Origin: a virus
Strand: one strand, 5' to 3'
Virus record (IMG/VR): IMGVR_UViG_3300009370_000214
Coordinates: 1-20,311 of that record
Length of the DNA stretch: 20,311 nt
The notes beneath the pieces were generated by a model. It ran no database searches and was not told the DNA's origin. It worked only from the letters and a program-made list of their open reading frames with translations. The position numbers and the translations under genes were made by a program. Each line of letters opens with the position of its first letter. The first letter of the stretch is position 1. This document shows, piece by piece, positions 1 through 7,000 of the stretch.

Positions 1-25
1 TACTAAATCTGGGCAAAATTGTCAA
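1..25 (-). promoter_or_regulatory. Sigma-70-type promoter, cut by window edge
   Basis: On the minus strand TTGACA lies at 25-20, followed by a 17-base spacer (19-3). The first two bases of the -10 box, TA, are then the last bases of the window. The -35 and spacer length match the six complete promoters in this window exactly, so I infer a promoter reading leftward out of the window. The rest of the -10 box cannot be seen. Confidence 0.6.
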
Positions 26-78
26 GCATTTTTTTCGGGGGTGATCTCAAAATGAGAACTTTTTTGGTTGTGACCTTT

Positions 79-324
79 TCATGCTACTTTTTCAAGCTCA
101 CTCTCTCTGAAATAATCTTTTCTGCCATTGGCTAGTTTTACTTCCCAATAGGGCTCTTCTATCTCGATCATAATGTCGTCTTCAATCTCGCCAAAGAAAT
201 CAAATTCTGGAAGTAGCATCTCGTCTGACCATCTCTTTATTAGTACGCCAATCATTGTTTTTTTATCTGGCCATTCCTTGGGAATAAATCTAAGTTTTAT
301 TCTCACTAGATCACCGGGCTGCAT
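79..324 (-). CDS. Small acidic hypothetical protein (81 aa)
   Basis: I do not recognise a named family. The 81-residue protein begins MQPGDLVRIK and ends in a W-E-V-x-L-x-N-G-x-x-x-Y-F-R-E-S-E-L-E type segment. It has alternating hydrophobic residues suggestive of a small beta-barrel (SH3-like) fold. I have the impression that short phage proteins with a 'GDLVRI ... WEV ... ESELE' pattern are common in marine phages, but this is memory, not a search. The ATG at 324 lies 10 bases after the stop of the membrane-protein gene upstream, and I see no clear ribosome site, so translation may be coupled. It is the last gene of the four-gene unit that starts at the promoter near 1432. A new promoter follows it at 25. 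Confidence 0.7.
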   Translation of the reverse strand: MQPGDLVRIKLRFIPKEWPDKKTMIGVLIKRWSDEMLLPEFDFFGEIEDDIMIEIEEPYWEVKLANGRKDYFRESELEKVA

Positions 325-334
325 ACAGTAAATA

Positions 335-625
335 CTATGCGGCTTTCAGTTTCTCCAGTTGTTTCTCTAATTTCTCAATTCTTTTTTCTGGATTTAGGTA
401 AGGTATTACATACATTCCATAAAGAGCACAGAAAACAGATATCAAAATAAAAGAAATGTAAATACTTAAACAAACTGCTCCTGAATCTCGTCCAAATTTG
501 AAAGTTACAGCAACTGTTGTCGGCATCATAAGTTTTCCAAGAAAAAAGAACATAAACCCCACCTTATTGAGAGTTGACATTCCATGACCTAAAGAACCGA
601 ACATGGTAAAAAAACTATTATCCAT
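335..625 (-). CDS. Small predicted membrane protein with C-terminal coiled coil (96 aa)
   Basis: The protein is unrecognised. The reading frame is open back to a GTG at 646, but I chose the ATG at 625. It is preceded by GGAG with 4-5 bases of spacing, while the GTG has no ribosome site. From this start, a moderately hydrophobic stretch at about residues 18-43 is followed by a strong transmembrane segment at about 49-77. A short lysine/glutamate-rich amphipathic tail then follows (K-R-I-E-K-L-E-K-Q-L-E-K-L-K), which looks like a coiled coil. There are no lysis-gene hallmarks such as a catalytic domain. A two-helix holin-like protein is possible but unsupported, since no endolysin is visible nearby. 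It is the third gene of the small-gene operon. Confidence 0.65.
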   Translation of the reverse strand: MDNSFFTMFGSLGHGMSTLNKVGFMFFFLGKLMMPTTVAVTFKFGRDSGAVCLSIYISFILISVFCALYGMYVIPYLNPEKRIEKLEKQLEKLKAA

Positions 626-677
626 TAATTCTCCGAAAATAGACACCTGATAACCCTGTGCCTTACCCGTGGGTGAA

Positions 678-728
678 GTAACAATTGTATCCCTCGGATC
701 ACCCCCTTTGGAATACTATTGTTGTTAC
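678..728 (-). other. Imperfect hairpin in the gap after the 153-aa gene
   Basis: On the minus strand GTAACAA (728-722) pairs with TTGTTAC (684-678), and GTATTCC (716-710) pairs with GGGATAC (693-687) with one G-U pair. That gives two 7-bp helices separated by a small asymmetric internal loop, with a 16-base apical loop containing AAGGGGGTGATC. The structure starts at the stop codon of the upstream gene. No T-run follows, so it is not an ordinary intrinsic terminator. An RNA processing or stability element is one possibility. The rest of the roughly 100-base gap (626-724) shows nothing else. Confidence 0.45.
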
Positions 729-1186
729 TCGATCTCCAATTCACCTGCCTGGATTTGAACTTTCATATTCCATCCATCTACGTCTGAATCGTTTAGGTTG
801 AGTACTTCTCCAACTGTAGTTTCTACTTCTGCTGTAACTTTGGAAAAACCACGTTTGTGATCATAGTGTTCCGTAATTACATCCAGCAGACCGCAGTCCC
901 TCCAGCTTCTCTCAATGGCATCAGTCACATAATCTTCAAAAGTTCCATCACCTCTTTCATAATCTTCGAGCAAATCCCAACTTCGCATTTCTGTAATGAA
1001 AGTGTTGTTGGTAATTGCTCTTTGAGTAATCAGCGATGCCACCTTTGAAGCAATACGTGTTTCAGTAACTGTATCGCCTTCGTGATCAGCGTCGGTAAAA
1101 TGAAAGACATCTTGACCGTCAGAACACGTAAGCGTTACATGTAGTTTATGTGGCAGACCCAGTTTTTGTAGTTGTTTAAGCTTCAT
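725..1186 (-). CDS. Acidic hypothetical protein (153 aa)
   Basis: I do not recognise this protein. It is soluble and acidic, with no signal peptide or membrane segment. It has a predicted mixed alpha/beta content and a central helical stretch rich in charged and aromatic residues (about 60-105), and it ends in acidic beta-like sequence. The ATG at 1186 overlaps the stop of the 65-residue gene in an ATGA arrangement and has an AAGGA ribosome site 7 bases upstream, so the two are very probably co-translated from the promoter near 1432. No catalytic motif is visible. Confidence is in the gene call, not in any function. Confidence 0.75.
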   Translation of the reverse strand: MKLKQLQKLGLPHKLHVTLTCSDGQDVFHFTDADHEGDTVTETRIASKVASLITQRAITNNTFITEMRSWDLLEDYERGDGTFEDYVTDAIERSWRDCGLLDVITEHYDHKRGFSKVTAEVETTVGEVLNLNDSDVDGWNMKVQIQAGELEIE

Positions 1187-1380
1187 TTATTATCCTTATT
1201 ATAGTTATGACTTTCTAAAATCTCAACTACTCTCCAGTCTTCCCCTGAGTTTGATATTTTGGTGTGGCAAAGATTGTAAGCCACGCTAGCAGCAAATGAG
1301 AAAGAATTTTGAGTAGTAAAATGTAGTTCATCAAGATTGGCTTTACTGTTTCGAATCCGAATAGCATATTTCCGTTCCAT
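1183..1380 (-). CDS. Small basic hypothetical protein (65 aa)
   Basis: This is an unrecognised 65-residue protein, first gene of the small-gene unit. It has a strong ribosome site, AAGGAGG, five bases before the ATG, and a near-perfect sigma-70 promoter directly upstream, so it should be well expressed early in infection. The sequence (MERKYAIRIRNSK start, lysine/asparagine-rich end) has no cysteine pair, helix-turn-helix or other motif I can name. Its stop overlaps the next start as ATGA. Small, strongly expressed phage proteins next to replication genes are often host-takeover or anti-host proteins, but nothing in this sequence demonstrates that. Confidence 0.7.
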   Translation of the reverse strand: MERKYAIRIRNSKANLDELHFTTQNSFSFAASVAYNLCHTKISNSGEDWRVVEILESHNYNKDNK

Positions 1381-1403
1381 AGAACCCTCCTTTGTGTTTA
1401 GTC

Positions 1404-1432
1404 AGTATAAACTATCTGGAAGGTAATGTCAA
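1404..1432 (-). promoter_or_regulatory. Sigma-70 promoter for the small-gene operon
   Basis: TTGACA at 1432-1427, a 17-base spacer, and TATACT at 1409-1404 on the minus strand. It begins one base after the stop codon of the ribonucleotide reductase gene. The expected start of transcription is near 1397, giving a short leader (containing AAACACA and the ribosome site AAGGAGG) before the ATG at 1380. Confidence 0.85.
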
Positions 1433-1433
1433 G

Positions 1434-3290
1434 TTATTTTATTTCACAAGCGCCGCCTGCACAAGCAAGCTCTCCTTGTAGATCTGTGTTATCATCTGTC
1501 TCAATAATCTTTGTCAGATCAACCTTTGATAAACTGCGGGATAGAACTTCGTGCCTTTCTCTGGAACAGTCCTCAAAAGGGGCTTGCTTATAGGTTCCAC
1601 CGTCAGCAGGTAGAACTGATAAGCCGTTGTATTTATCTCTATTATTCCACATCCAATCTCCGACGTCTTGCCATTCTGCTTCTTTGATGGAAATTGTTGC
1701 TGAAACATTATGAGTGTTTTGCCCTTTTCTGTGACCTGACTTGACCCATTCTTGTGCCACTTGTACAACTCGCCTTAAAAGTTGTAGGGCTGATTCGTGT
1801 CTGGTTATTGCGCCTTCTGGAGCCATTTGTGGGACACTAATAACAGCGGTGTCATGTGGTCTAAAAAACTCGTCCTCTACCATTTCAGGATGGTTCATAT
1901 AAAGGTGTTCGTAGATCGCTTCGTTTTTGCCAACACGGATCCTCCGAATGTAATGGTCACTATGCCAAGCGTGAATGCCGCTGGAAGTTCCCAATACCAA
2001 AGAAGAAGTTCCAGCCGGCTTTACTGTTGTACAGCGGGCAGCTGGATTTATTCCTAACTTCTTTGCCACTCTGGAGTTTTCTTTTTTGACAACCGCAGCT
2101 GCCCTCTTCATGTCCAACTCTAAAACATTACCAGAAGCAATACCGGTCATAGAAACACCTATAAGTGCTTCTTTTTCTGTTGTTCTCTGCCAACAATCAC
2201 GAAGGTAATGAAAATCCGTATAGCCTGCCTGCAAAGTTCCAATAAAGGCAGCGTATTTGACACGCTCTTCTAGATCTTCTTGGCATTCTACATTACTTAC
2301 ATTAACTTCTACAAGATTACAAAATTGATATGGTCGTAGAGCGATTTCACAGCACGGATTCGTGCCCCAGTCTTTGTCATTAGAGAAATAGAAACCGGGC
2401 TCTCCTGCGCCGGATGCTTTTACTCTTTCCCAGAGGTTCTGGAAGTAATCCTCTGTAATTCTGTGCCTCAAAAGGAACACAGAGTTGTTTGCTCGTCCTC
2501 TTTGCGGATTCTTCTCCCACCAATTGCCAGTTTTGGCAGTTAGCATTTCATCATCATCTGCGCTAAATAAAGAAATAAGTGCAGCCCTGCGGATACCCCC
2601 AGCAAGGACAGCATCAGCAATATAACAAATGATATCGTGTACTTCAATTGGCTCCAACTTGTCGCCATCTTCTTTTTCATCTAAAACTCCTCTTATCTTA
2701 ACTAGGCACTCACGAAGTGGTTGTGGTCCCGGTGCTTTGCCGCCAGAAGTAACCAATCTCTCTCCCTTTGCCCGAATGTCGCTGAAGTCAAAACGGATTT
2801 TTGATCCGCCCTGAAAATAGCTTCGCATCAGTGCCTTTACTGAGTCTGCCCAACCTTCAATACTGTCTCCAATAAGAAACCTTCGTGATCTCTTTGAGTT
2901 TGGTCTTCGGATCTCTGGAAGTTTTTCTACGTGGTGCTGTTGGACGCTGAAACCTACACCTGTTCCTCCTAATAGAAGAAACATAACTTCACTGAATACT
3001 CTCCAATCATCGACAGGAGCATAAGCGCAATTGTAAATCCTGCTTGGGTTGATTTCTATTGGTTTTCCACCGAACTGCATTGATCGCATCGATGGCAAAA
3101 TCTTTTTATTTGTGACAAATTTATAAGCATCGTTGATCTCGTCTTTGAGTCCTGGGTAGGTCTTCATGTGCATTTTCTTGTTTCTACTGACCAACTCTCT
3201 CCAAGTTTCTCGACGGTTCTTCTTTGGAAGATACTTCGCATACTTCATATGCACCGTGATGTCTGACAGAATTTCTTTTTCTAGATCCAT
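1434..3290 (-). CDS. nrdJ: Class II adenosylcobalamin-dependent ribonucleoside-triphosphate reductase
   Basis: Reduces ribonucleoside triphosphates to dNTPs for phage DNA synthesis using adenosylcobalamin as radical source (monomeric RTPR type, Lactobacillus leichmannii family). All expected catalytic residues are visible. C88 in Y-N-C-A-Y matches C119 of the reference enzyme. N311-P-C313-C-E315 matches N406, C408 and E410, and C324, nine residues after the glutamate, matches C419. A C-terminal C-x4-C pair (C610, C615) matches the shuttle cysteines C731/C736. A V-K-P-A-G-T-S-S phosphate-binding segment lies near 423-430. No N-terminal ATP cone is present. At 618 residues it is shorter than the roughly 740-residue reference. 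The start shares one base with the helicase stop (TAATG) and has an AAGGAG ribosome site, so it is co-translated with the helicase. No thioredoxin or second subunit gene is in the window, consistent with a single-subunit enzyme using host reductants. Confidence 0.93.
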   Translation of the reverse strand: MDLEKEILSDITVHMKYAKYLPKKNRRETWRELVSRNKKMHMKTYPGLKDEINDAYKFVTNKKILPSMRSMQFGGKPIEINPSRIYNCAYAPVDDWRVFSEVMFLLLGGTGVGFSVQQHHVEKLPEIRRPNSKRSRRFLIGDSIEGWADSVKALMRSYFQGGSKIRFDFSDIRAKGERLVTSGGKAPGPQPLRECLVKIRGVLDEKEDGDKLEPIEVHDIICYIADAVLAGGIRRAALISLFSADDDEMLTAKTGNWWEKNPQRGRANNSVFLLRHRITEDYFQNLWERVKASGAGEPGFYFSNDKDWGTNPCCEIALRPYQFCNLVEVNVSNVECQEDLEERVKYAAFIGTLQAGYTDFHYLRDCWQRTTEKEALIGVSMTGIASGNVLELDMKRAAAVVKKENSRVAKKLGINPAARCTTVKPAGTSSLVLGTSSGIHAWHSDHYIRRIRVGKNEAIYEHLYMNHPEMVEDEFFRPHDTAVISVPQMAPEGAITRHESALQLLRRVVQVAQEWVKSGHRKGQNTHNVSATISIKEAEWQDVGDWMWNNRDKYNGLSVLPADGGTYKQAPFEDCSRERHEVLSRSLSKVDLTKIIETDDNTDLQGELACAGGACEIK

Positions 3291-4657
3291 TATTTGTCTC
3301 CTTTCATAAGTTGTTTGTATTTGTCTTTCAACAATTGTTCTTGATCTTTTGCTGGTGTTTGAGAAAGTGTACCAGCACTCGGCTGGTTTTTTAAGATCTT
3401 TATCAAAACTTTGCTGGTATCCATATGGATTTCCATTGGAATACCGTCCATACCAAATCTATTCTTTGCTACAAAAAATCTACCCCCGTTATTAGCTTTG
3501 TCCTCAATTGTTCGCGATAAAGTAAAAATAAAATCAGACACAAAACACTTGGAAAATGCTTCCGAAATGCTTTCTATTGTGACTAACTGTGCATTATAAC
3601 CTTGACGATTTGTTTGAGATACAGTCCATACAGGACACTCGTGGATTTGAGCAGTTTTTCGTAACTCTTCATAAATAGATTCCAAATCGTGTCTTTTCTC
3701 CGAGTATGCTTTTTTTGCACTGATTAAATCAGCATAATCAACAATAATAAGATCAGGTTTTATTCCCTTTATTTTCAGTTTTTCCAAATGGTTGTTTATG
3801 TTGTTGATTGTGATTGATTTTGTTGGGTATTCTTTGACAATAAGTGCTCCTTCGATCTCTTGAATGCTCTCCAAGATTTGATCTTTGAAAGTGTTGAGTT
3901 CTCCCAAAGGAGTTTGAGTTATACAACTATCATAGCGTCTGGCAATCACAGTGTCTGATAATTCCAGAGTATAATGGACAACAGTTTTGCCAGCCTTTAA
4001 AGCTTGGGATCCCAAATGAACAAGGATGTGGCTTTTTCCTGCTCCCGTTCCTGCGAGGGCAACTCCAAGTTCGCCTTTGCCTAATCCACCACCCATAATG
4101 TCGTCGAACTCTTTCCAGCCAGTAGATACTGGATTTCTGGACTTTATCAAGAACCGCTCCTCAAAATCTTTAATGTAGTCATAACCAAAGTCATTTGTTT
4201 GTCCGAGCTTTAGCGCATCATTGATCAGAGTTGCGATCTCGTCAAAAGAAGATTTCTTGAGTAGGTTCACTGATTTTAGGATTGCTTCTTTTAGTTTCTG
4301 TTTCTTACAGAAATCAAGTGCTGTGTCTTTTATAAAATCTTCAGCGTCCAGTTCTGGATTGGAGTAGATCCGAACAAGGAAATCTCTTATTCGTTTCTTG
4401 GTTATATCGTCTAAATCTTCTGCCTCTACTTGGATAACAGAAGCCATGGTCTCCAAAGTTGGATGAACCTTATACTTCTCTTTATAGGAGTAGATAAGAT
4501 TTGTAAATTCTTGTAGGTAACGTGTTTCAAAATAGCTTGTCTCGAACACTTCACCGATTTGGTCGGCAAATGTCCTATTCAGCATTATTAGTTTGGCTAA
4601 GTTCTCTTGGAACTTGACACCAAATTTTGAAAAATCAACCTTTTCAGTTGGCTTCAT
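3290..4657 (-). CDS. Replicative DNA helicase, DnaB/T4 gp41 family
   Basis: Hexameric 5'-3' helicase that would unwind the replication fork and recruit primase. The 455 residues follow the DnaB plan and are close in length to T4 gp41 (475). A helical N-terminal domain covers about 1-150. A RecA-type motor follows with Walker A G-T-G-A-G-K-S at 203-209, the catalytic glutamate in T-L-E-L-S at about 232, Walker B L-I-I-V-D-Y-A-D at 303-310, the S-Q-T-N-R-Q sensor loop at 347-352, and a late K-N-R-F-G at about 398-402 in the usual arginine-finger region. A near-perfect sigma-70 promoter lies immediately upstream (4709-4681), and GAGG sits just before the ATG. It is followed by the reductase with a one-base overlap. 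I see no primase fused to it or elsewhere in the window. Confidence 0.92.
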   Translation of the reverse strand: MKPTEKVDFSKFGVKFQENLAKLIMLNRTFADQIGEVFETSYFETRYLQEFTNLIYSYKEKYKVHPTLETMASVIQVEAEDLDDITKKRIRDFLVRIYSNPELDAEDFIKDTALDFCKKQKLKEAILKSVNLLKKSSFDEIATLINDALKLGQTNDFGYDYIKDFEERFLIKSRNPVSTGWKEFDDIMGGGLGKGELGVALAGTGAGKSHILVHLGSQALKAGKTVVHYTLELSDTVIARRYDSCITQTPLGELNTFKDQILESIQEIEGALIVKEYPTKSITINNINNHLEKLKIKGIKPDLIIVDYADLISAKKAYSEKRHDLESIYEELRKTAQIHECPVWTVSQTNRQGYNAQLVTIESISEAFSKCFVSDFIFTLSRTIEDKANNGGRFFVAKNRFGMDGIPMEIHMDTSKVLIKILKNQPSAGTLSQTPAKDQEQLLKDKYKQLMKGDK

Positions 4658-4680
4658 AAAATCCTCGTCTGTGTTTGATT

Positions 4681-4709
4681 ATTATAGTAAAAAATGAGGA
4701 GTTTGTCAA
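4681..4709 (-). promoter_or_regulatory. Consensus sigma-70 promoter for helicase-nrdJ
   Basis: TTGACA at 4709-4704, a 17-base spacer, and TATAAT at 4686-4681, a full consensus match. The TGA stop codon of the upstream nuclease gene (4708-4706) is embedded in the -35 box. The predicted transcript starts near 4674 with AAACACA close to the start, and the helicase ATG is at 4657. Confidence 0.9.
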
Positions 4710-5656
4710 GCATTAGCTGCGATACGATTACAAGCAGCAAAGAGGTCGTCCATTCTCAAAGTTGGGAAGCCGTCTTCAATCATCATTTTTTTCATATTAG
4801 TTTTAGCAAAGATCGTTGGGTAATCCTCAATAACATTACGAATAAAGGTTCTTGTTTTGACTGAAACTCCTGGATTGTATAGTTGCATAATCTTATAGTT
4901 GGCTAATATAAGTTTATCGCTGTCTATTACATTCTCATAAATCTTCAACGGCTTCTCTGCTTCTTTCGCTGTCTTTACAAGATCTTTAACTGTGTAATCT
5001 TTTTCCTCGGCAAGATAAGGAAATCGTTTTGCTATTGTTTTCAGTCCTGCTCCTGGAATACCGACCAGATTATCACTTGGATCACCAGCCATTGCCCTTG
5101 CGAGAGCAAAGTTTCTGGGGTGGATTCCAAACTCTTCTACAATCTTGTTTTTGTGGTACAACTTCTTCTGGATTGGTCTGTGTAAGATTGTTTCGTCGTC
5201 CAATAGTTGGAAGAAATCCTTATCGCTGGAAACTATTACCTTTTCCCACCCTTTGTATTCCTGACAAGCAATAGCAATAACGTCGTCTGCCTCAACATTT
5301 TCACTTACAATCTGGACGACTGGAAGTTGATTGAGGTATTCTGACAACCTCAATTGTTGAATGATTTTGTTTTCCATTTCCTCTTCCATCGTAAGCATGC
5401 TATCGTTACGATTGAGGCGGACTGCTTTTCTTCCTTCTTTGTAGTTCTTGTTCATTGATCTGCGACGTTGGCTTCCGCCTGCTCCGTCCCAACAGATAAT
5501 AACGTGATCTGGCTTGATCTCTCTTGTTAATTTTTGTAGGATTTTTAGAAACCCTGTGACACCGCCGATTGGTTTCCCATTTGTACTCAAAGTGGGATCA
5601 ACAATAAACGCTCTGTAAAAGTTGTTGGTGCCATCTACTATCATTACTCTTGACAT
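4706..5656 (-). CDS. FEN-type 5'-3' exonuclease / flap endonuclease (RNase H-like)
   Basis: Removes RNA primers and 5' flaps at the replication fork. It belongs to the structure-specific 5' nuclease family that includes T4 RNase H, T5 D15 and the N-terminal domain of Pol I. Metal-binding acidic motifs appear in order: I-V-D8-G, C-W-D57-G followed by an arginine-rich stretch, V-E122-A-D-D125, S-S-D145-K-D147 and G-D192-P-S-D195-N. A helix-hairpin-helix-like G-I-P-G-A-G-L-K-T segment follows near 199-207. I place the start at the ATG at 5656 (316 residues). The upstream in-frame ATG at 5698 lies inside the -10 box of the promoter, and the chosen start has a GGAGAAAG ribosome site. Because the polymerase in this window has no nuclease domains, this separate enzyme is probably its partner. 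Confidence 0.92.
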   Translation of the reverse strand: MSRVMIVDGTNNFYRAFIVDPTLSTNGKPIGGVTGFLKILQKLTREIKPDHVIICWDGAGGSQRRRSMNKNYKEGRKAVRLNRNDSMLTMEEEMENKIIQQLRLSEYLNQLPVVQIVSENVEADDVIAIACQEYKGWEKVIVSSDKDFFQLLDDETILHRPIQKKLYHKNKIVEEFGIHPRNFALARAMAGDPSDNLVGIPGAGLKTIAKRFPYLAEEKDYTVKDLVKTAKEAEKPLKIYENVIDSDKLILANYKIMQLYNPGVSVKTRTFIRNVIEDYPTIFAKTNMKKMMIEDGFPTLRMDDLFAACNRIAANA

Positions 5657-5696
5657 TCTTTCTCCATATAATAAAACCGTCGTTATAGACAGGCTC

Positions 5697-5725
5697 ATTA
5701 TAGATCATTTGGAGGGTTGTGTCAA
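5697..5725 (-). promoter_or_regulatory. Consensus sigma-70 promoter for the 5' nuclease
   Basis: TTGACA at 5725-5720, a 17-base spacer, and TATAAT at 5702-5697. The -35 box starts three bases after the stop codon of the fibre gene. Transcription should begin near 5690, about 34 bases before the nuclease start chosen here. This rules out the longer reading frame as the product of this promoter. Confidence 0.9.
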
Positions 5726-5728
5726 GGA

Positions 5729-6982
5729 TTATTCATACTCGATGAACGTTTCACCGGTTATCTCTTCAAGTTTACGGATCATTTTCTCCATCTTGATTCT
5801 AACAATCTTTCCTGTTTTTGTATTTCTAGAAAAGTATTGCCACTCGCCATCATCATTGTGAGGGGATAATTGAGTTTCATTACCAGACGCATCTTTTGTA
5901 TAAAGTTCACCAGATTTGGTATAAAGAAGAGAAGCATTTGTCGGAGTGTGGGTAGCAGAGCCAGTCAAATTGTTTATTTGAACTATATTCCGACTTCCAA
6001 GCACTATCGTGTCAGTAATAGCTGTAGTAGCACTTAAACCGATTGCTATAGCATTCACAGCTGTTGCTTCTGCGCTGTGACCAATTGCGACACTATCATC
6101 GGCTGTTGCTTGTGCGGCGTGTCCAACAGCAACAGCATCATCACCAGGACCAGCGTCGGAATCGTGCCCGATCGCAACACTGCTATCGCCGCTGGCGATG
6201 CCATAGTCGGCTTGATATCCGATTGCGATACTATAAGCATTAGATGTCTGCGCGTAATAACCAATCGCAGTACTATAATTACCAGTTGCTGTAGCACGTT
6301 GCGTAATTGCGACACTAGTGATGCCCAATGCCTGCGCTGTCATACCTATAGCAACAGCTTGTGCTGCTCTGGCTTTACTATCAGTGCCCAGGGAGACAGC
6401 ATAGTTACCATCACACAAAACGCTTTGACCGATGCCAATGCAGGCAGTTGCTTTAGCGTCTGGGGCATAACCAATTGCAATAGAGCCGGCATGTGTTGCT
6501 TCTGCCCAATATCCAATTGCAACAGCTTTATCTGAAGTTCCGTTTGCATTATAGCCAATTGCGACACTGTAGGCGGCTGATGAGTTTGCTTTGTATCCAA
6601 TTGCTGCGCTGTAAGATCCTGCTGCGGCTGGAGAAGCGCCGATTGCTATGCTGTCTGCTCCCGCGCCGGCTGGGTTAATAGCAGAAGAACTGATTATTCC
6701 TCCAAAAAGAGCAGAAGCAGAAATGTGTGTTAAAGACGTCAGTCTATAAATTGATGCGGATGAATATTCCAGCGTCGAGCCGCTAATTGAGGCAGTTAAA
6801 GTTGTTCCGTCGTAAGTAAGATTTGCAGAGCCGGCGAAAGAACCAGCATTATTATATTGGACTTGTGTATCGGATCCGCCAGGAGATCCTCCACCGCCGC
6901 CGCCTACGCGAGTGATCTCATCATATAGATCACCGCTATTCTTCTTTTTAGAATTGTTGAGATCTTTGTCGTAACGAGCCAT
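5729..6982 (-). CDS. YadA-head-type repeat fibre protein
   Basis: Probable trimeric fibre or virion surface protein. The N-terminus (1-30) is charged, then comes a glycine run and D-T-Q-V-Q-Y-N-N-x-G-S-F-x-G-S-x-N-L-T-Y-D-type sequence at 38-58, a segment widespread in phage tail fibres. About sixteen degenerate repeats of S-V-A-I-G-Y-x-A-type sequence, spaced roughly 14 residues apart, fill 111-331. Repeats of this kind form left-handed beta-rolls in the YadA/Hia head. A C-terminal region (338-417) has a Y-T-K-S-G-E-L-Y motif and an amphipathic helix. There is no signal peptide or outer-membrane anchor, so it is not a bacterial autotransporter adhesin. It follows the recombinase by 18 bases with no clear ribosome site, and it sits amid replication genes rather than in the tail module. 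A decoration or internal protein is an alternative. Confidence 0.8.
   Translation of the reverse strand: MARYDKDLNNSKKKNSGDLYDEITRVGGGGGGSPGGSDTQVQYNNAGSFAGSANLTYDGTTLTASISGSTLEYSSASIYRLTSLTHISASALFGGIISSSAINPAGAGADSIAIGASPAAAGSYSAAIGYKANSSAAYSVAIGYNANGTSDKAVAIGYWAEATHAGSIAIGYAPDAKATACIGIGQSVLCDGNYAVSLGTDSKARAAQAVAIGMTAQALGITSVAITQRATATGNYSTAIGYYAQTSNAYSIAIGYQADYGIASGDSSVAIGHDSDAGPGDDAVAVGHAAQATADDSVAIGHSAEATAVNAIAIGLSATTAITDTIVLGSRNIVQINNLTGSATHTPTNASLLYTKSGELYTKDASGNETQLSPHNDDGEWQYFSRNTKTGKIVRIKMEKMIRKLEEITGETFIEYE
5990..6652 (-). repeat. Tandem ~14-residue AIG-type coding repeats in the fibre gene
   Basis: About sixteen coding repeats of roughly 42 bases, visible as recurring A-I-G-Y/H (variants S-L-G, A-I-T, V-V-G, V-L-G). 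They are clear at protein level but diverged in DNA, so the array is old rather than freshly expanded. Long shadow reading frames on both strands arise from this bias. Confidence 0.8.
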
Positions 6983-7000
6983 GTGGTAAATAGTTCATTA

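Noticed and set aside
45-65. Plus-strand hairpin TCTCA-AAA-TGAGA followed by a T-run
   Set aside because: The stem is only 5 bp and AT-rich. It could stop a rightward transcript from outside, but nothing in the window supports one, and it lacks a T-run for the minus-strand genes.
1797-2814. Plus-strand frames of 60-86 residues opposite the reductase gene
   Set aside because: They lie fully opposite a well-conserved enzyme, and I recognise no protein features in them.
5657-5698. Longer start for the 5' nuclease at the ATG at 5698
   Set aside because: That ATG lies inside the -10 box of the consensus promoter at 5725-5697. The ATG at 5656 has a proper ribosome site and starts the conserved fold.
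6077-6535. Plus-strand 152-residue frame opposite the fibre repeats (and a minus-strand frame beside it)
   Set aside because: They mirror the repetitive, low-complexity composition of the fibre gene and lack ribosome sites and recognisable features.
5990-6652. Repeat array considered as a CRISPR or DNA satellite
   Set aside because: The repeats are in-frame protein repeats with diverged DNA and no conserved spacer-repeat structure.
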